Below, one piece after another: positions 1 to 7,017 of a DNA stretch of 64,000 bases. The notes under the pieces are model-generated. The model was given only the letters and a program-made list of their open reading frames with translations, was not told where the DNA came from and made no database searches. How positions within the stretch are numbered: the first letter of the stretch is position 1; every line of letters begins with the position of its first letter. Source of the DNA: Elusimicrobiota bacterium (GTDB taxonomy: Bacteria > Elusimicrobiota > Elusimicrobia > UBA1565 > JACRDR01). The stretch is taken from positions 124,001-188,000 of the forward strand of contig JACQBA010000010.1 of assembly GCA_016194745.1 (NCBI GenBank). The letters run 5' to 3'. The position numbers were made by a program, and so were the translations under genes.

Positions 1-140
1 TCTCCCGGCCCGGCGTTGACCGCGACGGTCTGCATCGACCACTTGGTGCGCGACATCTTCGCGAGCTTCTCGGCGCTGTTCTCTACGCCCTTTTCGATGA
101 CGCGCGACAGGGCTTGGTTGGCGGATTCGGAGAGGTTCAT
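1..140 (-). CDS. CheC/CheX-like chemotaxis protein, 3' part outside window
   Basis: Only the first 46 residues are in the window; the gene runs off the left edge. The ATG at 140-138 overlaps the TGA of the upstream response regulator (139-137) in an ATGA junction, so the two are translationally coupled. The visible N-terminus (residues 15-30, pattern GVENSAEKLAKM) resembles the helix of CheC-type CheY-P phosphatases, where a GxxN(A/S)AxxL pattern is typical. The preceding Glu/Asn pair of classical CheC is not clearly kept. A role in removing phosphate from the neighbouring receiver protein would fit the context, but this is inference from a fragment. Confidence 0.5.
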   Translation of the reverse strand, partial: MNLSESANQALSRVIEKGVENSAEKLAKMSRTKWSMQTVAVNAGPG

Positions 141-496
141 TTCGGGGTCAATCCCGCGAGCGCGGAGTCCAGATCGGCGAGGGAGAACGGCTTGACGATG
201 ATCCCGGCCGCGCCGGACTCCAGGACCTTGTCCCGGATTCCCTTCTGCACGTTGCCGGAGATCACGAGGATCTTCGCCGCCCGGTCGATCTTTTTCAATT
301 CCTTGATGACGTTGAGTCCGCTGTCTTGTCCCAGGGACAAGTCGAGAGTGACCAGATCGGGCCTATGCTTCGCGAAAGCGGCGAGCGCGTCTTGCATCGT
401 CTCCGCTTCCGCTACCGTCTCGTGGCCGCGCAACGAGAGCATCTCGATAAGCATCACGCGGGCGATCGGGCTGTCCTCCACGACTAAAATGCGCAC
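137..496 (-). CDS. Single-domain response regulator (CheY-like)
   Basis: A 119-residue stand-alone receiver domain. The acidic pair E7/D8, the phospho-acceptor D52 (in VTLDLS), S80 (in VISGN) and K102 (in VKPF) occupy the standard CheY positions. There is no output domain, so it probably acts by protein-protein contact. Start is GTG at 496-494, preceded by a GGAGGA ribosome-binding site. It overlaps the downstream CheC-like gene by 4 nt. Upstream lies a short divergent intergenic region shared with the gene at 604. Confidence 0.85.
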   Translation of the reverse strand: MRILVVEDSPIARVMLIEMLSLRGHETVAEAETMQDALAAFAKHRPDLVTLDLSLGQDSGLNVIKELKKIDRAAKILVISGNVQKGIRDKVLESGAAGIIVKPFSLADLDSALAGLTPK

Positions 497-591
497 TCGT
501 CCTCCGTTCGCTCCCTTCGGTTGTCAAGAGTATCAAATTGACGCAGCGCTAGGCGAGTCGCGCCCCGATGAAGGCTTGGTTCTGAAATTGG

Positions 592-597
592 TATTCT
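592..597 (+). promoter_or_regulatory. -10 hexamer TATTCT directly before the start at 604
   Basis: TATTCT ends 6 nt before the ATG at 604, so the predicted +1 coincides with the A of the start codon. No convincing -35 is visible at 17 nt spacing and there is no ribosome-binding site between the two. It implies a leaderless mRNA for the DUF4015 gene. Confidence 0.4.
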
Positions 598-603
598 TTC
601 GAG

Positions 604-1821
604 ATGCGTCGCGCAATCTTCCCATTCCTCGCGGCCTGCGCCGTCTTCGGCGCGGCTCGCGCGCAGGATCCGGCTCCGGCCGCGTCGACATCGACAGCGT
701 CCGTCGCCGTCTCGACGGCGGCCGCAGCTCCCGTCGAGCACGCGACCGCGGCGGCCACGGCCCCGTCTCTGGTCCGAGAGTCGACGACATCCACCGCCGC
801 GGTCTCGATCGTGTTCCCTCCCGGCTACAGGCAGCTGCGCGGCGTCCATCTCAGCGCCTGGGCCGCCGGGAACACCGGCATGCGCCGCAGGTTCCTCGCC
901 CACGTGCAGGGAACGTTCCTGAACGCGATCATCGTCCCGCTCAAGGAGATCGACGGCCGGGTGTATGTTCCCGGGGTCGCGAAGGCCAAGGAATACGGAA
1001 CCCAGCAATTGGCGATCCCGGATCCCGAGGGGATGCTGGCCGACTTCAGGAAGCAGAACCTCTACACCATCGCCCGCATCGCGGTGTTCAAGGACGATAC
1101 GCTCCCGCGAAAGATGCCGCAGTGGGCCGTCCATCGCCCGGACGGCTCCGTGTGGACGAATGACAAGGGCGTCTCCTGGGTCGACCCCTACCGCAAGGAG
1201 ATCTGGCGCTATACCCTCGACGTCGCCGAGCGCGCGGCGGCGCTCGGCTTCGACGAGATCCAGTTCGACTACATCCGCTTCCCGTCCGACGGCCCGACCG
1301 CCCAGTGCCGCTACTCGCGAGCGGACCATGACAGCCGCACCGCGGTTCGCAATCTCAAGGACTTCCTGACGTACGCCCGCGAGACGCTCAAGCCGACGGG
1401 AGTGAAGGTCTCGGCCGCGCTGTTCGGGATGACCACGACCGCAAAGGACGACATGGGCATCGGCCAGGACCTGCGGAGCATGTCGGCGCCGCTGGACTAT
1501 GTAAGCCCGATGATGTATCCCTCCCACTACGGGCGCGGCGAGTACGGCCTCAAGAACCCCAACCGCGAGCCGTACAAGATCATCCATCGCGGACTGCGCG
1601 ACGCGAAAGCCCGTTTGAAGAACGATTCCTACAAGCTGAGGCCCTATCTCCAGGACTTTTCGCTGGGATATCACTACGGGCCGGCCCAAGTCCGCGCGGA
1701 GATCATGGCCGCGCAATACGAGGGAATCAACAGCTGGCTGCTCTGGAACCCGTCCAACGTCTACAACTGGAGCGCTCTCAAACTGAGCCCCTCCTCCCCG
1801 ATCCAATACCCCGCGCCGTGA
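604..1821 (+). CDS. Secreted DUF4015 (glycoside-hydrolase-like TIM barrel) protein
   Basis: 405 residues. The N-terminus is a Sec signal peptide ending near AARAQ (residues 17-21), followed by an Ala/Thr/Pro-rich linker to about residue 65. The rest matches the DUF4015 putative glycosidase family: an opening strand with RGVHLSAWAAG, a central FDYIRFPSDG strand carrying the conserved Asp/Tyr/Arg, VSAALFGM, and a late YVSPMMYPSHY strand. Members of this family are thought to cut polysaccharide, but substrate is unknown, so catalytic activity is inference. The stop overlaps the GTG of the next gene (GTGA), linking it to two YkuD-type proteins and suggesting a cell-envelope role. Confidence 0.8.
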   Translation: MRRAIFPFLAACAVFGAARAQDPAPAASTSTASVAVSTAAAAPVEHATAAATAPSLVRESTTSTAAVSIVFPPGYRQLRGVHLSAWAAGNTGMRRRFLAHVQGTFLNAIIVPLKEIDGRVYVPGVAKAKEYGTQQLAIPDPEGMLADFRKQNLYTIARIAVFKDDTLPRKMPQWAVHRPDGSVWTNDKGVSWVDPYRKEIWRYTLDVAERAAALGFDEIQFDYIRFPSDGPTAQCRYSRADHDSRTAVRNLKDFLTYARETLKPTGVKVSAALFGMTTTAKDDMGIGQDLRSMSAPLDYVSPMMYPSHYGRGEYGLKNPNREPYKIIHRGLRDAKARLKNDSYKLRPYLQDFSLGYHYGPAQVRAEIMAAQYEGINSWLLWNPSNVYNWSALKLSPSSPIQYPAP

Positions 1822-2591
1822 GCCTCGACCTTCTTCGGCGCTACTGGTCCATCGGCGCGATGGCTCTTTGGCTGGCTGCGTTCGGAGCGGAAGCCGTAAG
1901 GCTCGCGCGCTGGACGACGGATTTTTGGCGAGTCGCGGGGCGCCTCGAGACCGCGGCCGCCGCGCTGCGGCAGAACGCGCGCGACGTCGTCGAGCTGGCG
2001 AACCGGAACAAGAGCCAATCGCTGGAAGTCGAATTTCTCAACGCTCTGCCGAACGTCCTCCCGCAGGAGCGCGGCTACCTCCGCACGCAGCGGGTCATCG
2101 GCGAGGAGACCGAGGTCCTGCGGCGGAAAGTCGGCGGCAGGCTGAAAGGGGCTCTCCACATCCTCGTCGATTCCAAGGCCAACAAGCTGTACTTGAAGAA
2201 GGGGATGAAGCTCTTGTGGCAGGCGGACTGCTCCGTGGGCCGGGGAGGAACGCTCGTCAGCGCCGCCACGGGACGCCGCTGGGAGTTCGTGACGCCGCGC
2301 GGCGAGTTCCGCGTCGTCTGGAAAGACGCGAACCCCGTCTGGACGAAGCCGGACTGGGCGTTCGTGGAGCAGAAGCAGCCGGTCCCCCCGCCGGACGATC
2401 CCGGCCGCAAGGTCCCGGGAGAGCTCGGCGCCTACGTCCTCAGCCTCGGCGACGGATACCTCATCCACGGGACCAAGGACGAGAAGTCGCTCGGACGCCC
2501 GGTGTCGCACGGCTGCGTGAGGCTCGGCGCGGCGGACCTTCAGAAGGTCTTTGAGACGGTGCCGATCGGAACGAAGGTGTACATCTACTAA
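1818..2591 (+). CDS. L,D-transpeptidase (YkuD domain), membrane anchored
   Basis: 257 residues. One N-terminal membrane segment (about residues 8-28), a short helical linker, then a YkuD catalytic domain from about residue 105 to the end. The catalytic signature is intact: IHGT, then SHGCVRL with H231 and C233 as catalytic His and Cys. Such enzymes form 3-3 peptidoglycan cross-links or attach proteins to peptidoglycan in the periplasm. The GTG start overlaps the previous stop (GTGA). The next gene is a paralogue with a damaged motif. Start choice rests on the overlap; no separate promoter is seen. Confidence 0.85.
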   Translation: MSLDLLRRYWSIGAMALWLAAFGAEAVRLARWTTDFWRVAGRLETAAAALRQNARDVVELANRNKSQSLEVEFLNALPNVLPQERGYLRTQRVIGEETEVLRRKVGGRLKGALHILVDSKANKLYLKKGMKLLWQADCSVGRGGTLVSAATGRRWEFVTPRGEFRVVWKDANPVWTKPDWAFVEQKQPVPPPDDPGRKVPGELGAYVLSLGDGYLIHGTKDEKSLGRPVSHGCVRLGAADLQKVFETVPIGTKVYIY

Positions 2592-2592
2592 C

Positions 2593-3357
2593 ATGACGCT
2601 CGAATCCGCTCTCCGCCGATTGTCCCGCCAGGCCTCTCCTTGGGCTGTCGCCGTCTCGGGAGCGGCGATCCTCGTCGGAATGCATCTCGCCGGCACCGTA
2701 CTCCGCGACCATACCAACGAACGGCTGGCCGTCTGGCGCCAGCTCGCAACCGCGCGTGATCGCGCCGTCGCCTCCGCGGGCGAACTCCAGGTCTTGAACG
2801 AGCTCAAGGCGCGGGACGTCCGCCGGCTAAAGGACGCCCTCACGCAGACGGCGCAGTCGAAGCGCACGCTCTACGAGGCGGGACTCGCACTGCAGGAGGA
2901 GAAGCGCCTCCTGGAAAAGCAGTGGGAGATCATGATCACCTATCTCATGGTCGACCCGACGGCGCAGCGCCTGAGCGTGATGCGCGGCGAGCAGGCGCTC
3001 GAATCGTTCGCCGTCGCGTACGCGTCCGCGGCGTTCGGCGCGGAATCGAGGCCCTTGCCGCAAGTCTCCGCCATCGCATCCAAGGAGCGCTTCGCCCATC
3101 CGGAGCGCGGGCATTCGGAGGAGCAGAACGGCCAGCTCGTCTGGATCCCGCCCCAGGTGGGAACGTCGGTACGCGCCAACGCGCTCGGGGAATCGGTCAT
3201 GTTCTTCAAGAACGGGCCGATCCTGCATGGGCCCCCGAAGCGGCGGGAGGATCACTACGCCTACCCGCACTGGTGCGTCGGGCTGTCGGCCGCCGCCGCG
3301 CGCAAGTTATATCAGCATAGCTTTATAGGCACGAAAATAGTATTCAGAAGGAAATAA
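2593..3357 (+). CDS. YkuD-like protein with degenerate active site
   Basis: 254 residues from the ATG 1 nt after the previous stop. It has the same layout as its neighbour: an N-terminal membrane segment (about residues 16-36), a helical coiled-coil-like stretch (about 40-115), then a C-terminal domain. The last 45 residues align with the YkuD core of the upstream gene: ILHG matches LIHG, HWCVGLS matches HGCVRLG, and FIGTKI matches PIGTKV. H226 and C228 remain, but the Ser before the His is Pro, the Gly is Trp and the Arg is Gly. It may be an inactive partner or regulator, or an enzyme with altered specificity. The relation to YkuD is inferred from this short alignment. Confidence 0.65.
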   Translation: MTLESALRRLSRQASPWAVAVSGAAILVGMHLAGTVLRDHTNERLAVWRQLATARDRAVASAGELQVLNELKARDVRRLKDALTQTAQSKRTLYEAGLALQEEKRLLEKQWEIMITYLMVDPTAQRLSVMRGEQALESFAVAYASAAFGAESRPLPQVSAIASKERFAHPERGHSEEQNGQLVWIPPQVGTSVRANALGESVMFFKNGPILHGPPKRREDHYAYPHWCVGLSAAAARKLYQHSFIGTKIVFRRK

Positions 3358-3363
3358 GAGGCC

Positions 3364-4017
3364 ATGCCCGTCCTCCGCATCCGCTCCATCGACCTCGATA
3401 AGCAGCCCAAAGACCCGGGAAGGGGCAATATCGGCGTCCGAGTCGCCTTGGAACAGGGCCGCATCTGCCGGTTTTCCGTCGCGACGATCGGCATGCCGCT
3501 CGAGTGGGTCGCAGACGCGGATTTCGCCTTCAGCTCCCCCGTCCTTTTCGTCAAGGACCTTCGCAAGAGCAGCATCGAGGAGGCGATCGGCGCGATGGCC
3601 GCCGAGATGAGCGGCTACTGGCTGCGCTACTACAACACCCAGAACGGCCCTGACTTCGCCCAGGGCCGGGGCATCTCGAAGCTGCCGAAGAGCTCGCGGC
3701 TGGCCACGGTCGACTTGGTCGACCTGGATGCGCCCGTGCACGCCCAGACCGGCGTCGTGGAGATCCGGCTCAAGGACAGCCGTCTCTTTTCGGTGCTGAC
3801 GGCGACCGCCTTCGAATTCGTCGAGACCTTTCAGCAGATGGGCCTGAAATTCTACTTCGGCTCCCAGGTGCTGTTCCTGCGCGAGATCAGCCATGAGGCC
3901 GCGTTCGCCGCCGCCGAAGCCATGGCGAAAAAAGGCGACCGCTGGCTTTGCATCTTCGACACGCCGCGCACCGCACTCCCCCGCATCCTCTCCGAGTTCA
4001 AGTCGAAGCACGCATAG
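3364..4017 (+). CDS. Protein of unknown function
   Basis: 217 residues starting 6 nt after the preceding gene, so probably in the same operon. There is no signal peptide or membrane segment, and I recognise no family. The sequence looks like a soluble alpha/beta protein with a balanced composition and no low-complexity stretch, and it ends in a basic tail (KSKHA). It converges tail-to-tail with the minus-strand gene ending at 4019, leaving only 1 nt between stops. Coding status is supported by the long frame, AAGAGG just before the ATG and operon context. Confidence 0.65.
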   Translation: MPVLRIRSIDLDKQPKDPGRGNIGVRVALEQGRICRFSVATIGMPLEWVADADFAFSSPVLFVKDLRKSSIEEAIGAMAAEMSGYWLRYYNTQNGPDFAQGRGISKLPKSSRLATVDLVDLDAPVHAQTGVVEIRLKDSRLFSVLTATAFEFVETFQQMGLKFYFGSQVLFLREISHEAAFAAAEAMAKKGDRWLCIFDTPRTALPRILSEFKSKHA

Positions 4018-4018
4018 A

Positions 4019-5194
4019 CTACTTCTGCAGCATGTTCCCCGCGAACATGCCCAGGGCGGCGCCGAGCACGGCCGCCAGGACGATGCCCACGATGGGAAGC
4101 GCGAACGCCAGCGCGATGCCGACGCCCACGAGCGCGCCGAGGAGCGGTCCGGCCACGTTGACCGCCGCGTGCTCCGCCATGAGCCGGGGCGTGCTGCGTC
4201 CGGTGCCGCTGAGATCCGAAGGCGGAGTCGGGGGCTCGACTCGGGGGCGCGGCCCGGGCGCGTCCCGCACCTCCGTTTCCGGAGGGACGACGGGAACGAC
4301 CGTGTTTTCGGCGTGAGCGGGAATGACCACTCCTTCCGCGGGAGCGCTGCCGGAGGGGATCGTGTCCGCCGCCCGGTGCGCGCGTTCCGGATCCAAGACC
4401 CTCGCGGCATTCGCGTTCGCCGCCGCCAGCTGCGCCTGCTCGAACGCGGTAGGCGCGCGCGGTTGAGCCGCGGCCAGCATCGGCGTGTGCGCGATCGGGC
4501 GCGCGGCGGGCTGGCGCCTTACGTCCGCCAGGACGGGAGCCTGCGGCTGCACCCGCGGCGGCGCGACGGCCGCCTGTTCGAGCTGTTCCTCCGGCGCCGC
4601 CGCGACGACGACCGGTTCCCGGTACTGCCGCGCGGCTACGACCAAGTCCGATTGAATGTACCCGGCGATATCCTCGCTTTCGCTGCGGCGCGCATTGCGC
4701 ACGTGGTCCTCGACGGTCGGCCGGGCGATCCCGAGAAAATCCATGCTCAGGTGCCCGTTGCCGAGCTTGATGCGGTCGGCGACCTCCGCCTCTTTTTCCG
4801 GAAAGCGCATCTTCACGCGAAGCGTGGTCATCGCGCGCTCCCGGCGCGACACCATCGTCTCCACGGTAGGAGCGCCGGAACGTATCTCGCTCGTCAACTC
4901 CCCGTGGTAGGACTGGGCGGTCGAGGCGATCTCGCGCCGCCAGCGCATCTGAAACGACGTCCTTTCCTGCTGGCTTCCGGTCAACACCTGCTGAGCCTCG
5001 GAGGCGAAGCGCTGGCGCAGCGCCGGGTTCTGCCGAAACATGAATTCGAGAAGCCAAGGCTCCTCCGGGTGGGTGAAAAGGGTCCGGACCGCCTGCGCGG
5101 ACGGAGGCGGCGCGGCGCGGACGGCCTCGGGCGAGGCAGCCAGACATAGACACACGAGCAAACCGGCCGCCAGGGCCGGCAACCGCTTCATCAT
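4019..5194 (-). CDS. Secreted/envelope protein with C-terminal glycine-zipper membrane segment, unknown function
   Basis: 391 residues. A signal peptide (residues 1-27, ending near VRAAP) precedes a helical charged domain (about 30-190), then a Pro/Ala/Val-rich linker (about 190-340). A C-terminal hydrophobic block (about 345-388) is rich in Gly and Ala with small-xxx-small spacing (GALVGVGIA, GAALGMFAG), typical of a glycine zipper. It shares this whole layout with the gene at 5458 on the other strand, so the two are probably paralogues. Ribosome-binding site GGGAGGGG; a TATACT -10 lies about 17 nt upstream of the ATG. No known function recognised. Confidence 0.65.
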   Translation of the reverse strand: MMKRLPALAAGLLVCLCLAASPEAVRAAPPPSAQAVRTLFTHPEEPWLLEFMFRQNPALRQRFASEAQQVLTGSQQERTSFQMRWRREIASTAQSYHGELTSEIRSGAPTVETMVSRRERAMTTLRVKMRFPEKEAEVADRIKLGNGHLSMDFLGIARPTVEDHVRNARRSESEDIAGYIQSDLVVAARQYREPVVVAAAPEEQLEQAAVAPPRVQPQAPVLADVRRQPAARPIAHTPMLAAAQPRAPTAFEQAQLAAANANAARVLDPERAHRAADTIPSGSAPAEGVVIPAHAENTVVPVVPPETEVRDAPGPRPRVEPPTPPSDLSGTGRSTPRLMAEHAAVNVAGPLLGALVGVGIALAFALPIVGIVLAAVLGAALGMFAGNMLQK

Positions 5195-5457
5195 CCCCTC
5201 CCTACCTCTTCAGTATAGCGACGCGGCCGTCGAACGGTTGAGCATTCCGGGCACGTCTCGGGGGACCATTGGACCTACGGGGGTCAATTAAAAAGCGCTT
5301 TATTTATATGCATTTATTCAATTGCTGCAACACCTCGCGACGCGGACTCGGCAAGACCCCGATCGAGGAGGGGCTACTATCCTAGGCCCAAAGCCGGGGT
5401 ACACCTTGGGCCCTTTCTACCTTGTATGAAAACCGGGATAGGAGTAACCTACCAGGT
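5195..5457. promoter_or_regulatory. Divergent intergenic region with structured leader candidate
   Basis: 263 bp between two divergent glycine-zipper genes. The left part holds the TATACT promoter of the minus-strand gene. The middle (about 5285-5325) is A+T-rich, unlike the rest of the window. The right part could fold: GGCCCAA at 5385-5391 pairs with TTGGGCC at 5406-5412, and ACCCC at 5356-5360 can pair with GGGG at 5370-5373. It does not match a riboswitch class I can name. AGGAG occurs about 13 nt before the ATG at 5458. Confidence 0.3.
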
Positions 5458-6624
5458 ATGGCCCCCAAAACCCTAGCCATGCGTCTTCTCGCCGTGGGTC
5501 TCATCGCCGCCGCCGTGTCCCGGCCCGTCGCCGTCCGGGCCGACGAATGGTCCAGCTTTAACGATCACGAACGCTGCATCCTCAACGCCATCCTATCCGA
5601 TCCCGCGAAAAGCGCGGAATGGACCCGGGACGTCGCCGCCTCCAAGGCGAATGCGACCGCCAAGCGCGAATTCGAGCAGAAATGGCACGTGCGCGCGTTC
5701 AAATGGGCCGACACGTACCAGAAGACGGAGCACCGATTCAACGTGGAGGAAGCGCGGCGCCGGGGCGACGCGGCCTTTATCGGCGAGCCCGGAGAGCGCG
5801 AGTACCTCCAGCTCCTCATGCGCACCCGCTTTCCCGACAACGCGGACGGCTCGCCCAGCACCGTCCGCCGGCTCGTCGAAGCGGAACTGAAGAAGGCGAC
5901 CGAGGCTCTGCTCGCCGGAGACACGCAGAAAGCCCTCGAGATCGCTCAAAAGGCCCGCAATTACATCAAAGAAGACCTCGACAAGTACGCGCAGACCCAG
6001 GAGTACGCTAGAGCCAGGGCGGCCGTCCCCGAGGTGGATCGCCGCGAGCGCGAGCGTCCGACGCAGCCTCCCGTCGGCCCCGTCGGTCCTCAGCCGGGCA
6101 CGGTGCAACCCAGGCCGCCGGCCGAGCAGCCGCCGACGACGCAGCCGCCGGACGGACCCAGAGGTCCCGTCGCGCCCGCCGATACGGCGCGCGAGATCGC
6201 CGAGCGCTGGGCGCGCTGCCGCGACGGGCTCGGAGCGAACCCGACGCCCGAGGCCGTCGCGCAGGCCTGCGGACAAGAGCCCGACAATCAACGAGGTCCT
6301 GATACGCCGCCCGTTTCCACGACTCCCGTGACGCCGCGCCAACCCGACGTCACCGCGCAGCCGATCCCGGTTCAGCCTCCGAGCCCGACCACCACCGTCC
6401 CGGTGCCGGTCCAGCCGCGCACCGGCGGCGGGTCGATGATGAGCAAGATCTTGGATAACCTCCCGCTCGCCGGCGCGGTCGCCGGCGCCGTGCTCGGCGG
6501 GCTGGGCGCCGCCGCGGCCATGCTGTTCGGCGCCGGTTTGCTCGGCATCCTCGCGGGCGTGGTCGTCGGAGCCGTCGTCGGCTACCTCGCGATGACGTAC
6601 CTGCCGAAGATGATGAGCAGCTGA
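5458..6624 (+). CDS. Secreted/envelope protein with C-terminal glycine-zipper membrane segment, unknown function
   Basis: 388 residues from ATG 5458 (an upstream in-frame TTG at 5422 is less likely; ATG 5479 is also possible). A signal peptide (to about residue 29, VAVRADEW) leads into a helical charged domain (about 30-195), a Pro/Gln/Thr-rich linker (about 195-330) and a Gly/Ala-rich membrane block (about 340-388) ending LPKMMSS. It resembles the divergently transcribed gene at 4019-5194 in order of parts and in the ERxYLQ-type core, so the pair likely arose by duplication. Function unknown. An inverted repeat follows 14 nt after the stop. Confidence 0.65.
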   Translation: MAPKTLAMRLLAVGLIAAAVSRPVAVRADEWSSFNDHERCILNAILSDPAKSAEWTRDVAASKANATAKREFEQKWHVRAFKWADTYQKTEHRFNVEEARRRGDAAFIGEPGEREYLQLLMRTRFPDNADGSPSTVRRLVEAELKKATEALLAGDTQKALEIAQKARNYIKEDLDKYAQTQEYARARAAVPEVDRRERERPTQPPVGPVGPQPGTVQPRPPAEQPPTTQPPDGPRGPVAPADTAREIAERWARCRDGLGANPTPEAVAQACGQEPDNQRGPDTPPVSTTPVTPRQPDVTAQPIPVQPPSPTTTVPVPVQPRTGGGSMMSKILDNLPLAGAVAGAVLGGLGAAAAMLFGAGLLGILAGVVVGAVVGYLAMTYLPKMMSS

Positions 6625-6638
6625 CGCCCACGCAAACG

Positions 6639-6697
6639 GGGTCAGACATGAAGTTCGTTAAGTAGTCGAACAACTTAACGAACTTAATGTCTGACCC
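6639..6697. repeat. Long imperfect palindrome (REP/RAYT-type or terminator)
   Basis: Two 24-nt arms, 6639-6662 and 6674-6697, are inverted copies with one mismatch, around an 11-nt loop. The arms begin with GGGTCAGACAT, a sequence I associate with REP-like palindromes linked to Y1 (RAYT-type) transposases, though no transposase is present here. It lies just after the stop of the 5458 gene and could also end transcription, but there is no long T tract. Confidence 0.7.
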
Positions 6698-6750
6698 TGT
6701 CGTGCGGACGCAATAGTCCTGAAACAATATTCAGGCTACACTGCCGCTAC

Positions 6751-7017
6751 ATGCGCTCCACGTTCCTGACTCTGCTTACAGGCTGGTTGATCTCGACGTG
6801 GGTGCAGGTCCCGTCGCCCCTGCAGGAAAAGCTCAAGTCCGCGGCCGACTGGATCAAGACGGTGATCGAGGAGCGGCTCAACGATCCGTCGCCTCGGGAT
6901 GGAAAGGACGCGCCGCCGTCCGTCGAAAAATCAGTGAAGCCCGAAGAGCCGGCGAAACCAACCGACAACGCCCCGCGCATGAAGCGGACAATATTCAGCC
7001 GGCTCCGTTCCCGCTAG
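6751..7017 (+). CDS. Small secreted or membrane-anchored protein, unknown
   Basis: 88 residues. The first 20 are hydrophobic like an uncleaved signal or short anchor (TFLTLLTGWLIS), followed by an amphipathic helix (residues 24-45) and a Pro/Lys/Glu-rich tail ending in Arg. TACACT at 6737-6742 puts the predicted +1 2 nt before the ATG, consistent with the near-leaderless pattern of this genome and supporting the gene. Against it, the last 87 nt overlap the 3' end of the penicillin-binding protein gene on the other strand. No family recognised. Confidence 0.4.
   Translation: MRSTFLTLLTGWLISTWVQVPSPLQEKLKSAADWIKTVIEERLNDPSPRDGKDAPPSVEKSVKPEEPAKPTDNAPRMKRTIFSRLRSR

Noticed and set aside
484..1806. 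Long minus-strand frames opposite the DUF4015 gene
   Set aside because: High-G+C antisense shadow with Arg/Val/Leu-rich nonsense composition and no motif.
5295..5457. Possible c-di-GMP (GEMM) riboswitch because of GGCAAGACC and a CAAAGCC element
   Set aside because: The conserved order of GEMM core elements is not present; only isolated words match.
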